This document shows positions 5,786-6,469 of a DNA stretch of 6,469 nt, piece by piece. The first letter of the stretch is position 1. Each line of letters starts with the position of its first letter. Origin of the DNA: Candidatus Sumerlaeota bacterium (GTDB lineage: Bacteria > Sumerlaeota > T1SED10-198M). Made by a program: the position numbers and the translations under genes. The notes beneath the pieces are model-generated. The model was not told the DNA's origin. It searched no databases and saw only the letters and a list, made by a program, of their open reading frames with translations. The DNA lies in NCBI GenBank assembly GCA_003554345.1, contig PWGE01000296.1, positions 1 through 6,469 on the forward strand. The letters run 5' to 3'.

Positions 5786-6469
5786 AGGGCTCCGGTTTCT
5801 CTGAGAAGTTCGAGAGTCCCTTCAAGGTCTTCCAGGTAAGTTAAGTCAATCTCGGGAGTCTTTATTTTTGAAAGAGGAAGAAGATGAGGAGAATCCACCT
5901 CTATATCAGGAGTTACCGGGTATTCTTTATTATTCTGCACAAAATAATTTTGAATTTCAGAACTGAGAAGATAATTGAGAAAATTTTCTGCTTTTTCTCT
6001 GTTATCTGTGACGTCTAAAATGCCTGTTCCTGCTATATTTATCATAGAGCCGGCATCTGCTGTTGTGTGATGATTCCTGACAGGAAAATCTTCCCCCTTT
6101 TCTGCCAGGAAACGAAAAAGGTAATAATGATTAACAAATCCTGCCTCAATTTCACCTCTTCCCACGGCTTCTACAATAGTGGTATTATTTTTGTAAGTAC
6201 GTGGATCATTGTTAAGAATGCCTTCGACCCATTCTCTTGCTTTCTCCTCTCCTTCCAGCACTCTGAAAGCGGATATAAATGCCTGGAAAGACCCGTTGGT
6301 GGGAGCCCATCCCAGTCTCCCTTTCCATTGGGGATCGGTAAAACCCCAGATGGAATTGGGTAGGTCATCCTGTTCTACCATATTGGTATTGAAAGCTATT
6401 ACCCGGGCTCTTCCTGAAATGCCTATCCAGAGATCGTCAGGTGATTGAAAACGTAAATCCACATCTTCT
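5782..6469 (-). CDS. fbpA: Fe(III) ABC transporter substrate-binding protein, 5' end cut by window edge
   Basis: The extracytoplasmic protein that captures Fe(III) and hands it to FbpB. The reading frame is open to the right edge, so the signal peptide or lipoprotein box and roughly a third of the protein (about 110 residues) are missing; a GTG at 6462 falls inside the conserved region and is not a start. Numbering from that GTG codon: WIGISGRARVIAFNT at 12-26, GWAPTNGSFQAF at 51-62, and VNHYYLFRF at 110-118 whose Tyr113-Tyr114 pair corresponds to the Fe(III)-binding tyrosines of the FbpA/FutA group; then NIAGTGIL at 142-149, EYPV at 180-183 and the tail LEGTLELLRETGAL. These features make iron a firmer call than other class substrates. 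The stop overlaps the fbpB start by 4 bp. Any Fur box or promoter for the operon would be off the window. Confidence 0.93.
   Translation of the reverse strand, partial: EDVDLRFQSPDDLWIGISGRARVIAFNTNMVEQDDLPNSIWGFTDPQWKGRLGWAPTNGSFQAFISAFRVLEGEEKAREWVEGILNNDPRTYKNNTTIVEAVGRGEIEAGFVNHYYLFRFLAEKGEDFPVRNHHTTADAGSMINIAGTGILDVTDNREKAENFLNYLLSSEIQNYFVQNNKEYPVTPDIEVDSPHLLPLSKIKTPEIDLTYLEDLEGTLELLRETGAL

Noticed and set aside
6460-6462. GTG as the start codon of fbpA
   Set aside because: The frame stays open to the window edge, the GTG has no ribosome site, and the protein would lack its signal sequence and first third. It is an internal valine codon.

Overview
The window holds seven genes, all read leftward (minus strand). 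The first and last are cut by the window edges. In transcription order from the right edge: the 3' two-thirds of a ferric-iron substrate-binding protein gene (fbpA), its permease (fbpB) and ATPase (fbpC), a membrane polyferredoxin of the NapH/NosR type, then after a 146-bp gap an Rrf2-family regulator, an APS reductase (cysH) and most of a sulfate adenylyltransferase (sat). Coding density is high. The only intergenic stretch above 50 bp lies between the polyferredoxin and the regulator.

The sequence suggests a low-G+C bacterium of the Bacillota (Firmicutes): A+T-rich codons, strong AGGAGG-type ribosome binding sites, one-polypeptide sulfate adenylyltransferase like that of Bacillus, and a small Rrf2 protein of CymR type without the cysteine cluster ligands of IscR. 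The ferredoxin-rich membrane protein would fit an anaerobe. Genus cannot be given from the sequence alone.

Right block (about 2315-6469): Fe(III) uptake. FbpA carries the tyrosine pair that binds Fe(III) in this family, FbpB is a fused two-domain permease, and FbpC is a complete ABC ATPase with a C-terminal TOBE-like region. fbpA/fbpB overlap by 4 bp as GTGA, fbpB-fbpC are 16 bp apart, and fbpC is 23 bp from the polyferredoxin gene, so the four genes look like one operon. The polyferredoxin (three or four membrane segments, CxxxCP and CxxCP motifs, two 4Fe-4S ferredoxin motifs) may pass electrons at the membrane, possibly for iron reduction, but this is inference from position.

Left block (1-2168): assimilatory sulfate reduction. 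Sat makes APS from sulfate and ATP. CysH has the CC...CxxC cluster ligands that mark APS-using reductases, so sulfate to sulfite needs no APS kinase. The regulator gene leads this operon behind a recognisable sigma-A type promoter (TTGACA, 16 bp, TGnTAAGAT) that is covered by three short inverted repeats, one resembling the IscR-type GACTR-www-YAGTC site. The likely logic is a CymR-like repressor controlling itself and the two sulfur genes. I saw no strong terminator between the two blocks, so read-through from iron uptake into sulfur assimilation is possible. No clearly unprecedented system is visible; the most unusual points are the iron-transporter/polyferredoxin linkage and the dense palindromes over the regulator promoter.
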